DNA of 64,000 bases from Sphingorhabdus_B arenilitoris (GCF_042651485.1 NZ_JBHSDH010000013.1:248001-312000); one strand, 5' to 3'; shown: positions 33,606 to 42,894, counted from the stretch's first letter. The notes: generated by a model from the sequence alone, not told the origin. Numbers and translations: made by a program.

Positions 33606-35267
33606 ATGGATGGATTGGTATTAAGGGCAGGCGGATGGCTCGTTCTGGCGATATTTGCGCTGGCGGCATGTGCATTGGCCGTTGATGGGGGATTTGCGGT
33701 TCATATGGCAATCATCACCATGGCCTGTTTGATTGGGCTTTGGGTCACATTGAGTAAGGCAGATTATACCGCGATATCGCGCGGTATATTAAGGATGCCC
33801 CGAAATGAGGGGATATATGATGATGATCCGATCCGCTGGGGCGTTATCGCCACCGTTTTTTGGGGGATGGCGGGTTTTTTGGCTGGCCTGTATATAGCGT
33901 TGCAGCTGGCATTTCCGGTTCTAAACCTCAATCTTGAATATACCACTTTTGGCCGATTAAGGCCGCTGCATACCTCCGCCGTTATTTTTGCATTTGGAGG
34001 GAATGCACTAATAGCGTCGAGCTTTTATGTGGTGCAGCGGACCTGCCGGGCGAGGCTAGCCTTCCCGAGCCTCGCTCGGTTTGTTTTCTGGGGTTATCAG
34101 CTGTTTATTATTTTGGCGGCGACCGGTTACCTGATGGGTATCACTGAAGCCAAGGAATATGCCGAGCCCGAATGGTATGTCGATCTATGGCTTACCATCG
34201 TTTGGGTCGCCTATCTTATCGTGTTTGTCGGCACCATTATCAAACGGAAAGAGCCACATATTTACGTGGCCAACTGGTTCTACCTGTCATTCATTCTGAC
34301 CGTTGCGATGTTGCATATCGTCAACAATTTGTCGATGCCAGCCAGCCTATTGGGCTCCAAAAGCTATGCCGCTTTTGCCGGGGTTCAAGATGCGCTGACA
34401 CAGTGGTGGTATGGACATAATGCGGTCGGCTTCTTTCTGACTGCCGGCTTTTTGGCGATGATGTATTATTTTGTGCCAAAACAGGCTGAACGGCCGGTCT
34501 ATAGCTATCGTCTGTCGATCATCCATTTCTGGAGCTTGATCTTTCTCTATATCTGGGCAGGGCCGCACCATCTGCACTATTCTGCTCTGCCCGATTGGGC
34601 CCAGACTCTTGGCATGGTATTCTCCATTATCCTGTGGATGCCCAGCTGGGGCGGGATGATCAACGGATTGATGACGCTCAACGGCGCATGGGACAAAATT
34701 CGCACCGATCCCATTATCCGTATGATGGTCATGGCGCTCGCTTTCTATGGCATGAGCACGTTTGAAGGGCCGATGATGTCGATTAAGGCGGTCAATAGCC
34801 TGTCACATTATACCGACTGGACCATTGGGCACGTTCACTCCGGTGCTTTGGGTTGGAACGGGATGATTACCTTCGCCGTCATCTATTATCTCGTCCCGCG
34901 CCTGTGGGGCCGGGAGCGCCTCTATTCGCTACGGATGATCAACTGGCATTTTTGGTGCGCAACGATTGGCATCGTATTTTATGCCGCATCTATGTGGGTG
35001 GCCGGTATTACCCAGGGCCTGATGTGGCGCGAATATGGAGCCGATGGCTATTTGGTCAACAGCTTCGTCGATACCGTCGTTGCACTGCACCCCATGTATC
35101 TGGTCCGCGCAATTGGCGGCGGGCTGTATCTCGCTGGCGCGGTCATCATGGTTATCAACGTCTGGAAAACTATCGCGGGCAGGCCGCTGCGTGCTGAGCG
35201 GTCGATGACTGAAACACCCTATAACGCTCAGGCTGACCGTCCGCTGGTCGCTGTCCCTGCCGAATAA
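33606..35267 (+). CDS. ccoN: Cytochrome cbb3 oxidase subunit I
   Basis: Catalytic subunit with low-spin heme b, high-spin heme b3 and CuB; reduces oxygen at low concentration and pumps protons. From the ATG at 33606, preceded by AAGGAAGG, the product has 553 residues. The first ~65 residues include two hydrophobic stretches before IRWGVIATVFWGMAGFLAGL, where many CcoN proteins begin, so there is an N-terminal extension. RLRPLHTSAVIFAFGGNAL supplies a heme histidine, and WWYGHNAVGFFLTAGFL and IWAGPHHLHYSALPDWAQ supply CuB and heme ligands. GHVHSGALGWNGM holds a further histidine. Confidence 0.95.
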   Translation: MDGLVLRAGGWLVLAIFALAACALAVDGGFAVHMAIITMACLIGLWVTLSKADYTAISRGILRMPRNEGIYDDDPIRWGVIATVFWGMAGFLAGLYIALQLAFPVLNLNLEYTTFGRLRPLHTSAVIFAFGGNALIASSFYVVQRTCRARLAFPSLARFVFWGYQLFIILAATGYLMGITEAKEYAEPEWYVDLWLTIVWVAYLIVFVGTIIKRKEPHIYVANWFYLSFILTVAMLHIVNNLSMPASLLGSKSYAAFAGVQDALTQWWYGHNAVGFFLTAGFLAMMYYFVPKQAERPVYSYRLSIIHFWSLIFLYIWAGPHHLHYSALPDWAQTLGMVFSIILWMPSWGGMINGLMTLNGAWDKIRTDPIIRMMVMALAFYGMSTFEGPMMSIKAVNSLSHYTDWTIGHVHSGALGWNGMITFAVIYYLVPRLWGRERLYSLRMINWHFWCATIGIVFYAASMWVAGITQGLMWREYGADGYLVNSFVDTVVALHPMYLVRAIGGGLYLAGAVIMVINVWKTIAGRPLRAERSMTETPYNAQADRPLVAVPAE

Positions 35268-35279
35268 GGAGAATTGATA

Positions 35280-36053
35280 ATGGCAAAGATGGAGAAAAGC
35301 GAAAGCCGGTTCAGCCACAAAAAACTGGAACGCAATGTTACCTTGCTCGGGCTGTTTGCTCTGATAGCTGTGGTGATTGGCGGGATTGTCGAAATAGCGC
35401 CGCTATTTTGGATCAAATCCACAGTCGAAAAAGTTGATGGGATGCGGCCATATACGCCGCTGGAACTGGCTGGCCGTAATATTTATATGCGCGAAGGCTG
35501 CTACGTTTGTCATAGCCAGATGATCCGCCCATTTCGCGACGAGGTTGAGCGTTATGGCCATTATAGCTTGGCTGCGGAAAGCATGTATGACCATCCATTC
35601 CAATGGGGTTCCAAAAGGACTGGGCCGGATTTGGCGCGCGTCGGTGGCCGTTATTCCGATGAATGGCACAAAGCACATTTGATCAATCCGCGCGATGTCG
35701 TACCCGAAAGCATCATGCCGCCTTATGCCTTTTTGGCTGAGCGCGATCTTGAGGCGGGCGATATGCGAGCCCATTTGACGGCACTTTCGCGCGTTGGTGT
35801 GCCGTATAGCAAGGCGGCGATTGCCGCGGCCAATGACGATCTGAAATCACAAGCAGACCCGGATGCCGCCGGCGATGTCGCGAAGCGTTATGCGAAAGCT
35901 CAGATCAGGGATTTCGATGGCAATCCATCGCGCCTGACCGAAATGGATGCGCTGATCGCCTATCTGCAAATGCTGGGGACGTTGGTCGATGTGGAAAAAG
36001 CAAAGGCGCAGCAACCGCTCGACGGGAAGCTGACGGTAAAGGGAGGCGAATGA
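35280..36053 (+). CDS. ccoO: Cytochrome cbb3 oxidase subunit II (mono-heme)
   Basis: Membrane-anchored c-type cytochrome that passes electrons to CcoN. The 257-residue product starts at the ATG at 35280 with AAGGAG at good spacing; an in-frame TTG at 35274 is less likely. One N-terminal membrane helix precedes the heme site REGCYVCHSQMIRPFRDE with Cys74, Cys77 and His78. The later MPPYAFL-containing region supplies the methionine ligand area. It follows ccoN by 12 bases and ends at ccoQ in an ATGA overlap. Confidence 0.95.
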   Translation: MAKMEKSESRFSHKKLERNVTLLGLFALIAVVIGGIVEIAPLFWIKSTVEKVDGMRPYTPLELAGRNIYMREGCYVCHSQMIRPFRDEVERYGHYSLAAESMYDHPFQWGSKRTGPDLARVGGRYSDEWHKAHLINPRDVVPESIMPPYAFLAERDLEAGDMRAHLTALSRVGVPYSKAAIAAANDDLKSQADPDAAGDVAKRYAKAQIRDFDGNPSRLTEMDALIAYLQMLGTLVDVEKAKAQQPLDGKLTVKGGE

Positions 36054-36214
36054 TGGACTATAACAGCCTGCGCCATTTTGCAGACAGTTGGGGGCTACTC
36101 GCAATGCTCATATTATTCGGTGTTTTTATCGGTTGGACTTTCCGGAAAGGCGCGAATGAAAAGCACGAAGACGCCGCGCAGATGATTTTCAAGGATGAAG
36201 ATGATGTCAGATAA
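36053..36214 (+). CDS. ccoQ: Cytochrome cbb3 oxidase small subunit CcoQ
   Basis: A 53-residue single-helix protein (LLAMLILFGVFIGWTF) with a basic then acidic tail (RKGANEKHEDAAQMIF). It starts within the ccoO stop and ends inside the start of ccoP, matching CcoQ, which stabilises the cbb3 complex. Identification rests on size, topology and position; CcoQ is poorly conserved in sequence. Confidence 0.85.
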   Translation: MDYNSLRHFADSWGLLAMLILFGVFIGWTFRKGANEKHEDAAQMIFKDEDDVR

Positions 36215-37130
36215 TATGCGTGTTGATGAAGCAACGGGGACCGATTTCGTTGGCCATGAATGGGACGGTATCGAAGAATTGGATACGCCGCTGCCGCGTT
36301 GGTGGCTGTGGACATTTTACCTCACCATCATCTGGGGCATTGTTTACGTTGTGCTCTATCCCGCTTGGCCAATGGTCAGCGGCGCTACAGAGGGTATATT
36401 GGGGTGGAGCAGCCGCGGCCAATTGCAAGCAGAATTACAGGCCGAAGAAAAACGGCGCGCGCCGATTATGGCGTCATTATCCGCGATCCCGATTGAAGCT
36501 TTGCCAGCCAATAACGAATTGATGCAGCGGGCGATTTCCGGGGGTGCAGCGGCATTTAAAGTGCATTGCGTGCAATGCCACGGATCGGGTGGTGCAGGAT
36601 CCAAAGGCTATCCCAATTTGAATGACGATGATTGGCTATGGGGCGGCAATATTGCTGATATAAATTACACATTAACCCATGGGATCCGCAATCCTGACCA
36701 TGAAGCAACGCGCTTTTCGCAAATGCCTGCATTCGGGGAGATATTAAGCGGAGCCGATATTGACGCAGTGACGAGCCATGTGCTGAGCCTGTCGGGTAAA
36801 TCAAGGGGCAATGCGCAGGGGGCGGAAATATTCTCCCAAAATTGTGCCGTTTGTCATGGGCCAGCGGGCAAAGGTGATCGGAAACAGGGCGCGCCTAACC
36901 TGACCGATGGTATTTGGCTTTTTGGCGGTACAGAAAGCGATATTCAGATGACGATCGCAAATAGCCGTCAAGGCGTCATGCCGCGTTGGAATGATAAGCT
37001 TGACCCCGTCACTATCAAGATGCTGGCGGCCTATGTCTGGTCACGCGGTGGCGGCGAACAAATGCCAGTGCTGGCAACCAGAAGCCCATTGACCAAAGAA
37101 AGTGCAGAGGGCGATGTCGCAGCTCAGTGA
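36204..37130 (+). CDS. ccoP: Cytochrome cbb3 oxidase subunit III (di-heme)
   Basis: Electron-entry subunit with two c-type hemes. From the ATG at 36204, with AAGGATGAAG before it, the product has 308 residues. Starts at 36195 or 36201 are also in frame. The N-terminal GHEWDGIEELDTPLPRWWLW is a CcoP signature followed by a membrane helix. Heme sites are CVQCH at residues 122-126 and CAVCH at 214-218, each with a downstream methionine ligand region. The C-terminus overlaps ccoG by 17 bases. The frame overlaps ccoQ by 11 bases. Confidence 0.95.
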   Translation: MSDNMRVDEATGTDFVGHEWDGIEELDTPLPRWWLWTFYLTIIWGIVYVVLYPAWPMVSGATEGILGWSSRGQLQAELQAEEKRRAPIMASLSAIPIEALPANNELMQRAISGGAAAFKVHCVQCHGSGGAGSKGYPNLNDDDWLWGGNIADINYTLTHGIRNPDHEATRFSQMPAFGEILSGADIDAVTSHVLSLSGKSRGNAQGAEIFSQNCAVCHGPAGKGDRKQGAPNLTDGIWLFGGTESDIQMTIANSRQGVMPRWNDKLDPVTIKMLAAYVWSRGGGEQMPVLATRSPLTKESAEGDVAAQ

Positions 37131-38574
37131 ACTTGCTGGCCTTGGCAGCCCGCTCTATGAGGCCCGGAAAGGTGTTTATCCCAAAGCGGTGGATGGCTTT
37201 TTCCGGCGTTTCAAATGGGCGATTATGGCTATCACCCTCGCGATTTACTATGTGACGCCTTGGATACGCTGGGATCGTGGTCCTTATGCTCCCAATCAGG
37301 CAGTGTTGATCGATCTTGCAAATCGCCGTTTCTATATGTTCCAGATAGAGATTTGGCCGCATGAATTTTATTATGTCGCAGGCCTGCTCATCATGGCCGG
37401 AATTGGTCTGTTTCTGGTCACCAGTGCGGTCGGACGTGCCTGGTGCGGTTACAGCTGCCCGCAGACGGTGTGGACCGATTTGTTCCAACATGTCGATCGT
37501 TTCATCGACGGCGACCGTAATGCCCAGATACGCCTTGCCAATGCACCCTGGTCTGCCGGCAAACTGACAAAGCGGGCTTTCAAATACGGGATATATCTAT
37601 TCATCGCTTTTTGGACCGGCGGCGCGTGGATCATGTATTTTGCCGATGCGCCGACATTGGTGGTCGATTTCTGGACCGGAAACGCTGCGCCGGCCGCTTA
37701 TATTACCGTTGCGATTTTGACAGCTACAACATTTATCTTTGGCGGTTTCATGCGCGAACAAGTGTGCATCTATATGTGCCCATGGCCGCGCATACAAACC
37801 GCGATGATGGATGAAAAATCATTGCTCGTGACCTATAAGGATTGGCGCGGCGAACCGCGCGGCAGTGTGAAAAAAGCGGAAAAAAATCCCAGTGATTTTG
37901 GCGACTGTATCGACTGCAATCAATGCGTAGCCGTTTGCCCGACGGGAATCGACATTCGGGAAGGTCCGCAAATAGGCTGCATCACTTGCGCGCTATGTAT
38001 CGATGCGTGTGACAGCGTGATGGCACAGGTCGGACGTCCGCGCGGCCTCATCGATTATTGCACACTGGACGATGCGGAAGCGGAAAAAAAAGGCGAAAAG
38101 CCGCAGGGCGCGATGAAAACGCTGCTGCGTCCGCGCACATTTATTTATTTGGGGCTTTGGAGCGCGATTGGCCTTGGAATGCTGTTTGTTTTGGGCAGCC
38201 GGACTCGGCTTGATCTTGCGGCGGAGCATGACCGCAATCCGGTTTTCGTGCAGCTATCCGACGGATCGGTCCGTAACAGCTATACCGTTAAAATTCGCAA
38301 TATGGAAACACGCCCGCGCACCGTCCGCTTGTCCCTCGATCAGCTTAAGGGCGGCGAGATGTGGACCGAAGGAAGCAGCCGAAGCCAAGCCGGTCGATCA
38401 ACCACTGTTGAGGTGGCGCCCGATAGTATTCACAAATTGCGGCTGTTTGTTGCTGCTCCGGGTGCCAATATTGCCCGCGAGGAGTTCGCTTTGTCTGTGG
38501 CAGGCAGCGGCGCGTCCGGGGAACAGCAAGGCGACCGTGACACGTTGATTTTCGAAAGGCCGGATGAACAATGA
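37114..38574 (+). CDS. ccoG: cbb3 oxidase accessory protein CcoG (FixG)
   Basis: Membrane iron-sulfur protein required for cbb3 maturation; CcoG has been described as a Cu(II) reductase in Rhodobacter. The 486-residue product starts at the ATG at 37114. Several membrane segments are followed by two 4Fe-4S motifs at about residues 265-300, CIDCNQCVAVCPTG and CITCALCIDACD. The motif RAWCGYSCPQTVWTD lies earlier. The C-terminal Ig-like domain (about 375-486) is present. The start is inside the end of ccoP. Confidence 0.93.
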   Translation: MSQLSELAGLGSPLYEARKGVYPKAVDGFFRRFKWAIMAITLAIYYVTPWIRWDRGPYAPNQAVLIDLANRRFYMFQIEIWPHEFYYVAGLLIMAGIGLFLVTSAVGRAWCGYSCPQTVWTDLFQHVDRFIDGDRNAQIRLANAPWSAGKLTKRAFKYGIYLFIAFWTGGAWIMYFADAPTLVVDFWTGNAAPAAYITVAILTATTFIFGGFMREQVCIYMCPWPRIQTAMMDEKSLLVTYKDWRGEPRGSVKKAEKNPSDFGDCIDCNQCVAVCPTGIDIREGPQIGCITCALCIDACDSVMAQVGRPRGLIDYCTLDDAEAEKKGEKPQGAMKTLLRPRTFIYLGLWSAIGLGMLFVLGSRTRLDLAAEHDRNPVFVQLSDGSVRNSYTVKIRNMETRPRTVRLSLDQLKGGEMWTEGSSRSQAGRSTTVEVAPDSIHKLRLFVAAPGANIAREEFALSVAGSGASGEQQGDRDTLIFERPDEQ

Positions 38575-39050
38575 CCCCAAAACGCTCACCGACAGAAATT
38601 GGCCGTTTTAACGGACGCCATATGACGATGATCCTAATCGTATTTTTCGGCATCATCATGGCGGTTAATTTCACCATGGCCCGTCTGGCTGTCACTGGTT
38701 TTTCAGGGACCGTGGTGGATAATAGCTATGTCGCGAGCCAGAATTTTAACAGCTGGCTCAATGCCGCTGACGCGCAAGAAAAACTGGGCTGGACCGTGCA
38801 AGTCAAAAGGCGCGTTGATGGCCGTTTGCAGGTTGAGGTGAGCGACCGGAGCGGACCGTTATCGGCGGCGAAGCTATCGGCTGTCGCGGTGCATCCATTA
38901 GGGCAGAAGCAATCCGTCTCAATCGATTTTGAACCCAGCACTCAAGGTGATTTTCTAAGCAGTCGCCCGCTGCCGCTTGGCCGGTGGCAACTGGCCCTCA
39001 CTATAACGAAAGCAGGGCAAAGCGCACATATATTGAAAGACCTACGTTGA
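38571..39050 (+). CDS. ccoH: FixH/CcoH family cbb3 assembly protein
   Basis: A 159-residue protein with one N-terminal membrane helix (MTMILIVFFGIIMAVNFTMA) and a periplasmic beta-rich domain. The lead-in EIGRFNGRHM and YVASQNFNSWLNAADAQEKLGW are FixH signatures. It associates with CcoN during assembly in Rhodobacter. The stop overlaps ccoI in a TTGA. GRWQLALTITK near the C-terminus also fits. Confidence 0.88.
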   Translation: MTPKRSPTEIGRFNGRHMTMILIVFFGIIMAVNFTMARLAVTGFSGTVVDNSYVASQNFNSWLNAADAQEKLGWTVQVKRRVDGRLQVEVSDRSGPLSAAKLSAVAVHPLGQKQSVSIDFEPSTQGDFLSSRPLPLGRWQLALTITKAGQSAHILKDLR

Positions 39051-41176
39051 ACGCTGTCGCCGCCTTTGATCATGTTCAGCAAAACATTGTGCGGGACGAA
39101 TTTTCTGTTCCCGATATCCGCTGCGCCGGCTGTATATCAAAGCTTGAAAATGGATTGCCCCATCATCGCGGCATAATGGCGGCACGGGTCAACTTCACGC
39201 TAAAACGCGTCACATTGGATCATGATGCCGCACTCACCATGCCCGATATGCTGGGTGCATTTTTGGAGCTTGGATTTGAAGCACATCCGCTTTCTGAGGC
39301 ATTTGGTGAGCAACATAATGAAGACAGCCGAACGTTGATGAAAGCCATGGCTGTGGCCGGTTTTGCGATGATGAATATCATGCTGCTGTCGGTTTCGATC
39401 TGGTCCGGCGCAGCGGGCATTACGCGCGATTTATTCCATTGGATTTCCGCGCTGATTGCGTTGCCAACCGTCGTTTATTCGGGCCGACCTTTTTTCCGTT
39501 CCTCATGGACGGCGCTGCGCCACCGGCAGACGAATATGGATGTCCCGATCACCATTGGCGTTTTTCTGGCCACTGGGCTTAGCCTATATGAAACCGCTAC
39601 GGGCGGCGCCCATGCCTATTTTGACGGTGCGGTGATGTTGCTCTTTTTCCTTCTGGTTGGGCGCTATCTTGATAGTATCATGCGTGACCGCGCGCGCGAC
39701 GGTGTGACTTCTCTGCTTAAAAATATGGGAACAGGGGCCATGGTGCTGCGCCAAGATGGCAGCGCCCATTGGACCGAAAGCACCGCGTTGAAACCGGCAA
39801 TGATAATGCTCGTCGCAGCTGGTGAGCGATTTGCCGCCGATGGCAAAATTATCGAAGGCCACAGCCAGATTGATAAAGCGCTGCTGACCGGAGAAAGTAA
39901 GCCGGAAACCGCCGAGCCAGGCGCAGCTGTTTTTGCCGGAACACTGAACGTGGGTAGCCCGGTAAAAGTAGAAATAACAGCAGCAGGTGCCGACACCGCG
40001 CTTGCCGATATTGCCCGGCTTATGGGGGATGCGGCTCAGGGCAAATCACGCTATGTTCGAATTGCCGACCGTGCGGCGCGGCTCTATGCGCCTGCGGTGC
40101 ACAGCCTTGCATTGCTGTCCTTTGCCGGATGGATGCTGGCAGACGCGGGCTGGCATCACAGTTTGTTGATCGCGGTAGCGGTGCTAATCATTACGTGTCC
40201 TTGTGCGCTTGGCCTAGCGGTTCCGGCTGCACAAATTGTTGCATCGGGTTCGCTGCTGCGCCGGGGCGTGCTCGTTAAAGATGGGAGCGCGCTGGAACGT
40301 CTATCGGAAATTGACCGCATATATTTTGACAAAACCGGCACGTTAACGCTGGGCCAGCCCGTTCTGCAGAATGCAGAGATATTGGACGCAGATGCAACAT
40401 CCATCGCAATTGCCCTTGCACGCTCCAGCCGCCATCCGCTGAGCAAGACGATGGTTGCTACGCTGGATAATGGCGACATTAAAGCAGCATCTGTTGGCCA
40501 GTTGTCTGAAATAGCCGGAGAGGGGGTTTGTGGTCAATATGGCGGTCAGCTGGTTTCCCTGGGCCGGCCCACAAGCGCCGTCGACGGAGATATATTGGCA
40601 GCTCAGCTGAATATCGGGGATGACCAATATACACTGAAATTCGCCGATGCACTGCGCCCCGATGCGCAGCAAACAATTGCTCAGTTAAAAGCACAGGGTT
40701 TTGCGCCATCGATATTATCGGGCGACCGCACGGCCGCCGTTACCTCAATTGCCAATCGGCTGAACATAACCGCAAAAACGCAATTGCGCCCGGAAGAAAA
40801 GCTCGCCATTTTGAATCAGCAACAATCGGCGGGGCACCGGGTGTTGATGGTTGGTGACGGGCTGAATGACGGCCCCGCTCTTGCCGCTGGCCACGCGTCT
40901 ATGGCACCTGCTAGCGCCAGCGATGCGGGCAAAAATGCCGCTGACCTTGTGTGGATGGGGGACAGCTTAATGCCCGTCATTGATGCGATTTCCATGGCCC
41001 GCCGCTGTCAACAAATCGTGCGGCAGAATTTCGCGCTCGCCATTGGATATAATATTATCGCGGTGCCGCTGGCGATAATGGGTTTTGTCACTCCGTTAAT
41101 TGCCGCGATTGCTATGTCGGGCTCTTCGCTGATCGTGGTCGGTAACGCGTTAAGGCTGAAAAGGACTTTTCGGTGA
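39047..41176 (+). CDS. ccoI: Copper-transporting P1B-type ATPase CcoI/FixI
   Basis: Exports copper for the CuB centre of cbb3 oxidase. The proposed start is a TTG at 39047 within the ccoH stop, giving 709 residues; an in-frame GTG at 38984 is less likely. The metal-binding domain has CAGC in VPDIRCAGCISKLE. CPCALGLAVP lies in the transport helix, DKTGTLTLG holds the phosphorylated aspartate, and GDGLNDGPAL is the hinge. The cytoplasmic TGES motif appears as LLTGESKPE. The stop overlaps ccoS. Confidence 0.95.
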   Translation: MNAVAAFDHVQQNIVRDEFSVPDIRCAGCISKLENGLPHHRGIMAARVNFTLKRVTLDHDAALTMPDMLGAFLELGFEAHPLSEAFGEQHNEDSRTLMKAMAVAGFAMMNIMLLSVSIWSGAAGITRDLFHWISALIALPTVVYSGRPFFRSSWTALRHRQTNMDVPITIGVFLATGLSLYETATGGAHAYFDGAVMLLFFLLVGRYLDSIMRDRARDGVTSLLKNMGTGAMVLRQDGSAHWTESTALKPAMIMLVAAGERFAADGKIIEGHSQIDKALLTGESKPETAEPGAAVFAGTLNVGSPVKVEITAAGADTALADIARLMGDAAQGKSRYVRIADRAARLYAPAVHSLALLSFAGWMLADAGWHHSLLIAVAVLIITCPCALGLAVPAAQIVASGSLLRRGVLVKDGSALERLSEIDRIYFDKTGTLTLGQPVLQNAEILDADATSIAIALARSSRHPLSKTMVATLDNGDIKAASVGQLSEIAGEGVCGQYGGQLVSLGRPTSAVDGDILAAQLNIGDDQYTLKFADALRPDAQQTIAQLKAQGFAPSILSGDRTAAVTSIANRLNITAKTQLRPEEKLAILNQQQSAGHRVLMVGDGLNDGPALAAGHASMAPASASDAGKNAADLVWMGDSLMPVIDAISMARRCQQIVRQNFALAIGYNIIAVPLAIMGFVTPLIAAIAMSGSSLIVVGNALRLKRTFR

Positions 41177-41334
41177 ACGGCCTGATCCTCTTAATCCCAA
41201 TAGCGTTGGGGCTTGGCTTAACGGGTCTGGCGGCATTTTTTTGGGCTTTGCGTAATGGTCAGTTTGATGACCCGGATGGATCGGCCCTGCGCATTCTGCT
41301 CGACGACGAAGATCACGATAAGGATAAGGAATAA
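41173..41334 (+). CDS. ccoS: cbb3 oxidase maturation protein CcoS
   Basis: A 53-residue protein from a GTG inside the ccoI stop. A membrane helix (LILLIPIALGLGLTGLAAFFWAL) is followed by RNGQFDDPDGSALRILLDDE, the conserved CcoS ending. CcoS is needed for cofactor insertion into CcoN in Rhodobacter. Confidence 0.92.
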   Translation: MNGLILLIPIALGLGLTGLAAFFWALRNGQFDDPDGSALRILLDDEDHDKDKE

Positions 41335-41336
41335 GC

Positions 41337-41567
41337 ATGCGATCCTACATATCAATCATAGCGTCGGCAGCGTTGATTTTCCCTGTTCTTCCAATGCAGA
41401 CGGCGGGTTCACAAATTCTATTGGCAAGCTGCGGAGATTTGCCGCCGGTCGCAATCGATGTTCCGGCAAAAAAGGATGCGCCGCCAAGCGGGCATGATTG
41501 CTGTAAGAATGCCTGCCATGCTGCTGGTGACCGCAAGAAGAAAGGAAAAGCCGATGGCTGTTGCTGA
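41337..41567 (+). CDS. Small secreted cysteine-rich protein of unknown function
   Basis: 76 residues, starting two bases after the ccoS stop. The N-terminus is a signal peptide-like hydrophobic run (SIIASAALIFPVLPMQTAGS). The mature part has six cysteines: one in LASCGD, then CCKNAC and GHD nearby, and a final CC at the C-terminus with a lysine-rich stretch before it. The spacing CCxxxC with a histidine suggests metal binding or disulfides. It lies between ccoS and hemN and overlaps hemN by 14 bases, so it is very likely in the same operon. A role in copper or heme delivery to cbb3 is inference from position. I do not recognise a family. Confidence 0.6.
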   Translation: MRSYISIIASAALIFPVLPMQTAGSQILLASCGDLPPVAIDVPAKKDAPPSGHDCCKNACHAAGDRKKKGKADGCC

Positions 41568-42891
41568 ACATGTGAAAACACCTGCTATCGCTTCTGCAAC
41601 TGGACGCAGTGACTGGCCGTATATTCCCGATTTATTGACACAGCCGGTGCCGCGCTACACCAGCTACCCTCCGGCTACCGCTTTTCATCCTGCGATTGCG
41701 GCACCCGAATATCAACAGGCGTTGAATGACATCGCGCCTGCAACCGAAGTTTCAATCTATATCCATATTCCCTTTTGCCAGCAAATCTGCTGGTACTGCG
41801 GATGCAACACCGGCGCGGCGGGACGAAAGGAACGGCTGGACGCCTATATATCCGCATTGGAATCGGAATTGTCGGCGGTGGCGGCAATTTTGGGCGGGCG
41901 CGTTCGGGTACGCCATATCGCCTTTGGCGGGGGTAGCCCCAATGCTATTGAACCTGTGCAATTCGTCAGGCTTGCTGACCGTATCACAACCTTGTTCGAT
42001 GCTACCGATCCGGCGATCTCGGTTGAAATTGATCCGCGCAGTTTCACTATGGAATGGGCTCTGGCGCTCGCCGCCTGTAAAGTGTCGAGGGTCAGCCTAG
42101 GCGTTCAAACCCTGTCGCCGCATGTGCAATCGGCGATAGGCCGGGTTCAGCCAGCCGAGTTGATCGAAAGCTGTGTGGCGGCGCTGCGTCTGCGCGGGAT
42201 TGGTGATATCAATTTTGACCTCATGTACGGCCTTCCGCATCAACAGCTTGCCGATTTGGAAGATACGATTGACCAAGCAGCGGCCATGCTACCGTCACGG
42301 ATTGCCCTATTCGGATATGCGCATTTGCCGCAGATGATCCCGCGTCAACGACGCATTGACGGCAATCTGCTTCCCGATTTGAACGACCGGTTTTTGCAGG
42401 CGCAGTTGGGATATAATAAGCTTATCAATATGGGCTATGTGCCTGTGGGCTTTGACCATTTCGCGCTACCCGAGGACAGTTTGGCGATCGCAGCGGAAAA
42501 AGGAAATGTCCGCCGCAATTTTCAAGGCTTCACTGAGGATGCTTGCCAAATACTCCTCGGATTTGGTGCCAGCGCGATTAGCCAATTTCCAGACCTGATT
42601 GTTCAGAATGAAAAAAATGTCGGCAGATATCGGGAACTGATCAACGGCGGACAGCTGCCAATCGCGCAGGGGGTCAGCTTATCTGATGCCGACAAGAAAA
42701 CGGCCCAAAAAATCGAACATTTACTCTGCAACCTGAACACCGATCTCAACGGGTTACAGCTTTCCAGTGAACAGAATGCGCGGCTCGCTGAATTTTGCCG
42801 ATTGGGGCTAATCAAACAAAATGAAGCAAGCCTCCATATTACAGAAAGCGGTCGCCATTATAGCCGCTATATCGCGCAAGCGTTGACGTGA
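41554..42891 (+). CDS. hemN: Oxygen-independent coproporphyrinogen III dehydrogenase HemN
   Basis: Radical SAM enzyme that converts coproporphyrinogen III to protoporphyrinogen IX without oxygen. From the ATG at 41554, with AAAGGA upstream, the product has 445 residues. The cluster motif is C75-x3-C79-x2-C82 followed by Cys84 (CQQICWYCGCN), the CxxxCxxCxC pattern of true HemN. VPRYTSYPPA at the N-terminus and HIAFGGGSPNAI (a variant of GGGTP) follow. Later, FDHFALPEDSLAIA matches. It is the last gene of the cbb3 cluster and provides heme when oxygen is low, so joint FNR control makes sense. Confidence 0.93.
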   Translation: MAVAEHVKTPAIASATGRSDWPYIPDLLTQPVPRYTSYPPATAFHPAIAAPEYQQALNDIAPATEVSIYIHIPFCQQICWYCGCNTGAAGRKERLDAYISALESELSAVAAILGGRVRVRHIAFGGGSPNAIEPVQFVRLADRITTLFDATDPAISVEIDPRSFTMEWALALAACKVSRVSLGVQTLSPHVQSAIGRVQPAELIESCVAALRLRGIGDINFDLMYGLPHQQLADLEDTIDQAAAMLPSRIALFGYAHLPQMIPRQRRIDGNLLPDLNDRFLQAQLGYNKLINMGYVPVGFDHFALPEDSLAIAAEKGNVRRNFQGFTEDACQILLGFGASAISQFPDLIVQNEKNVGRYRELINGGQLPIAQGVSLSDADKKTAQKIEHLLCNLNTDLNGLQLSSEQNARLAEFCRLGLIKQNEASLHITESGRHYSRYIAQALT

Positions 42892-42894
42892 GGA

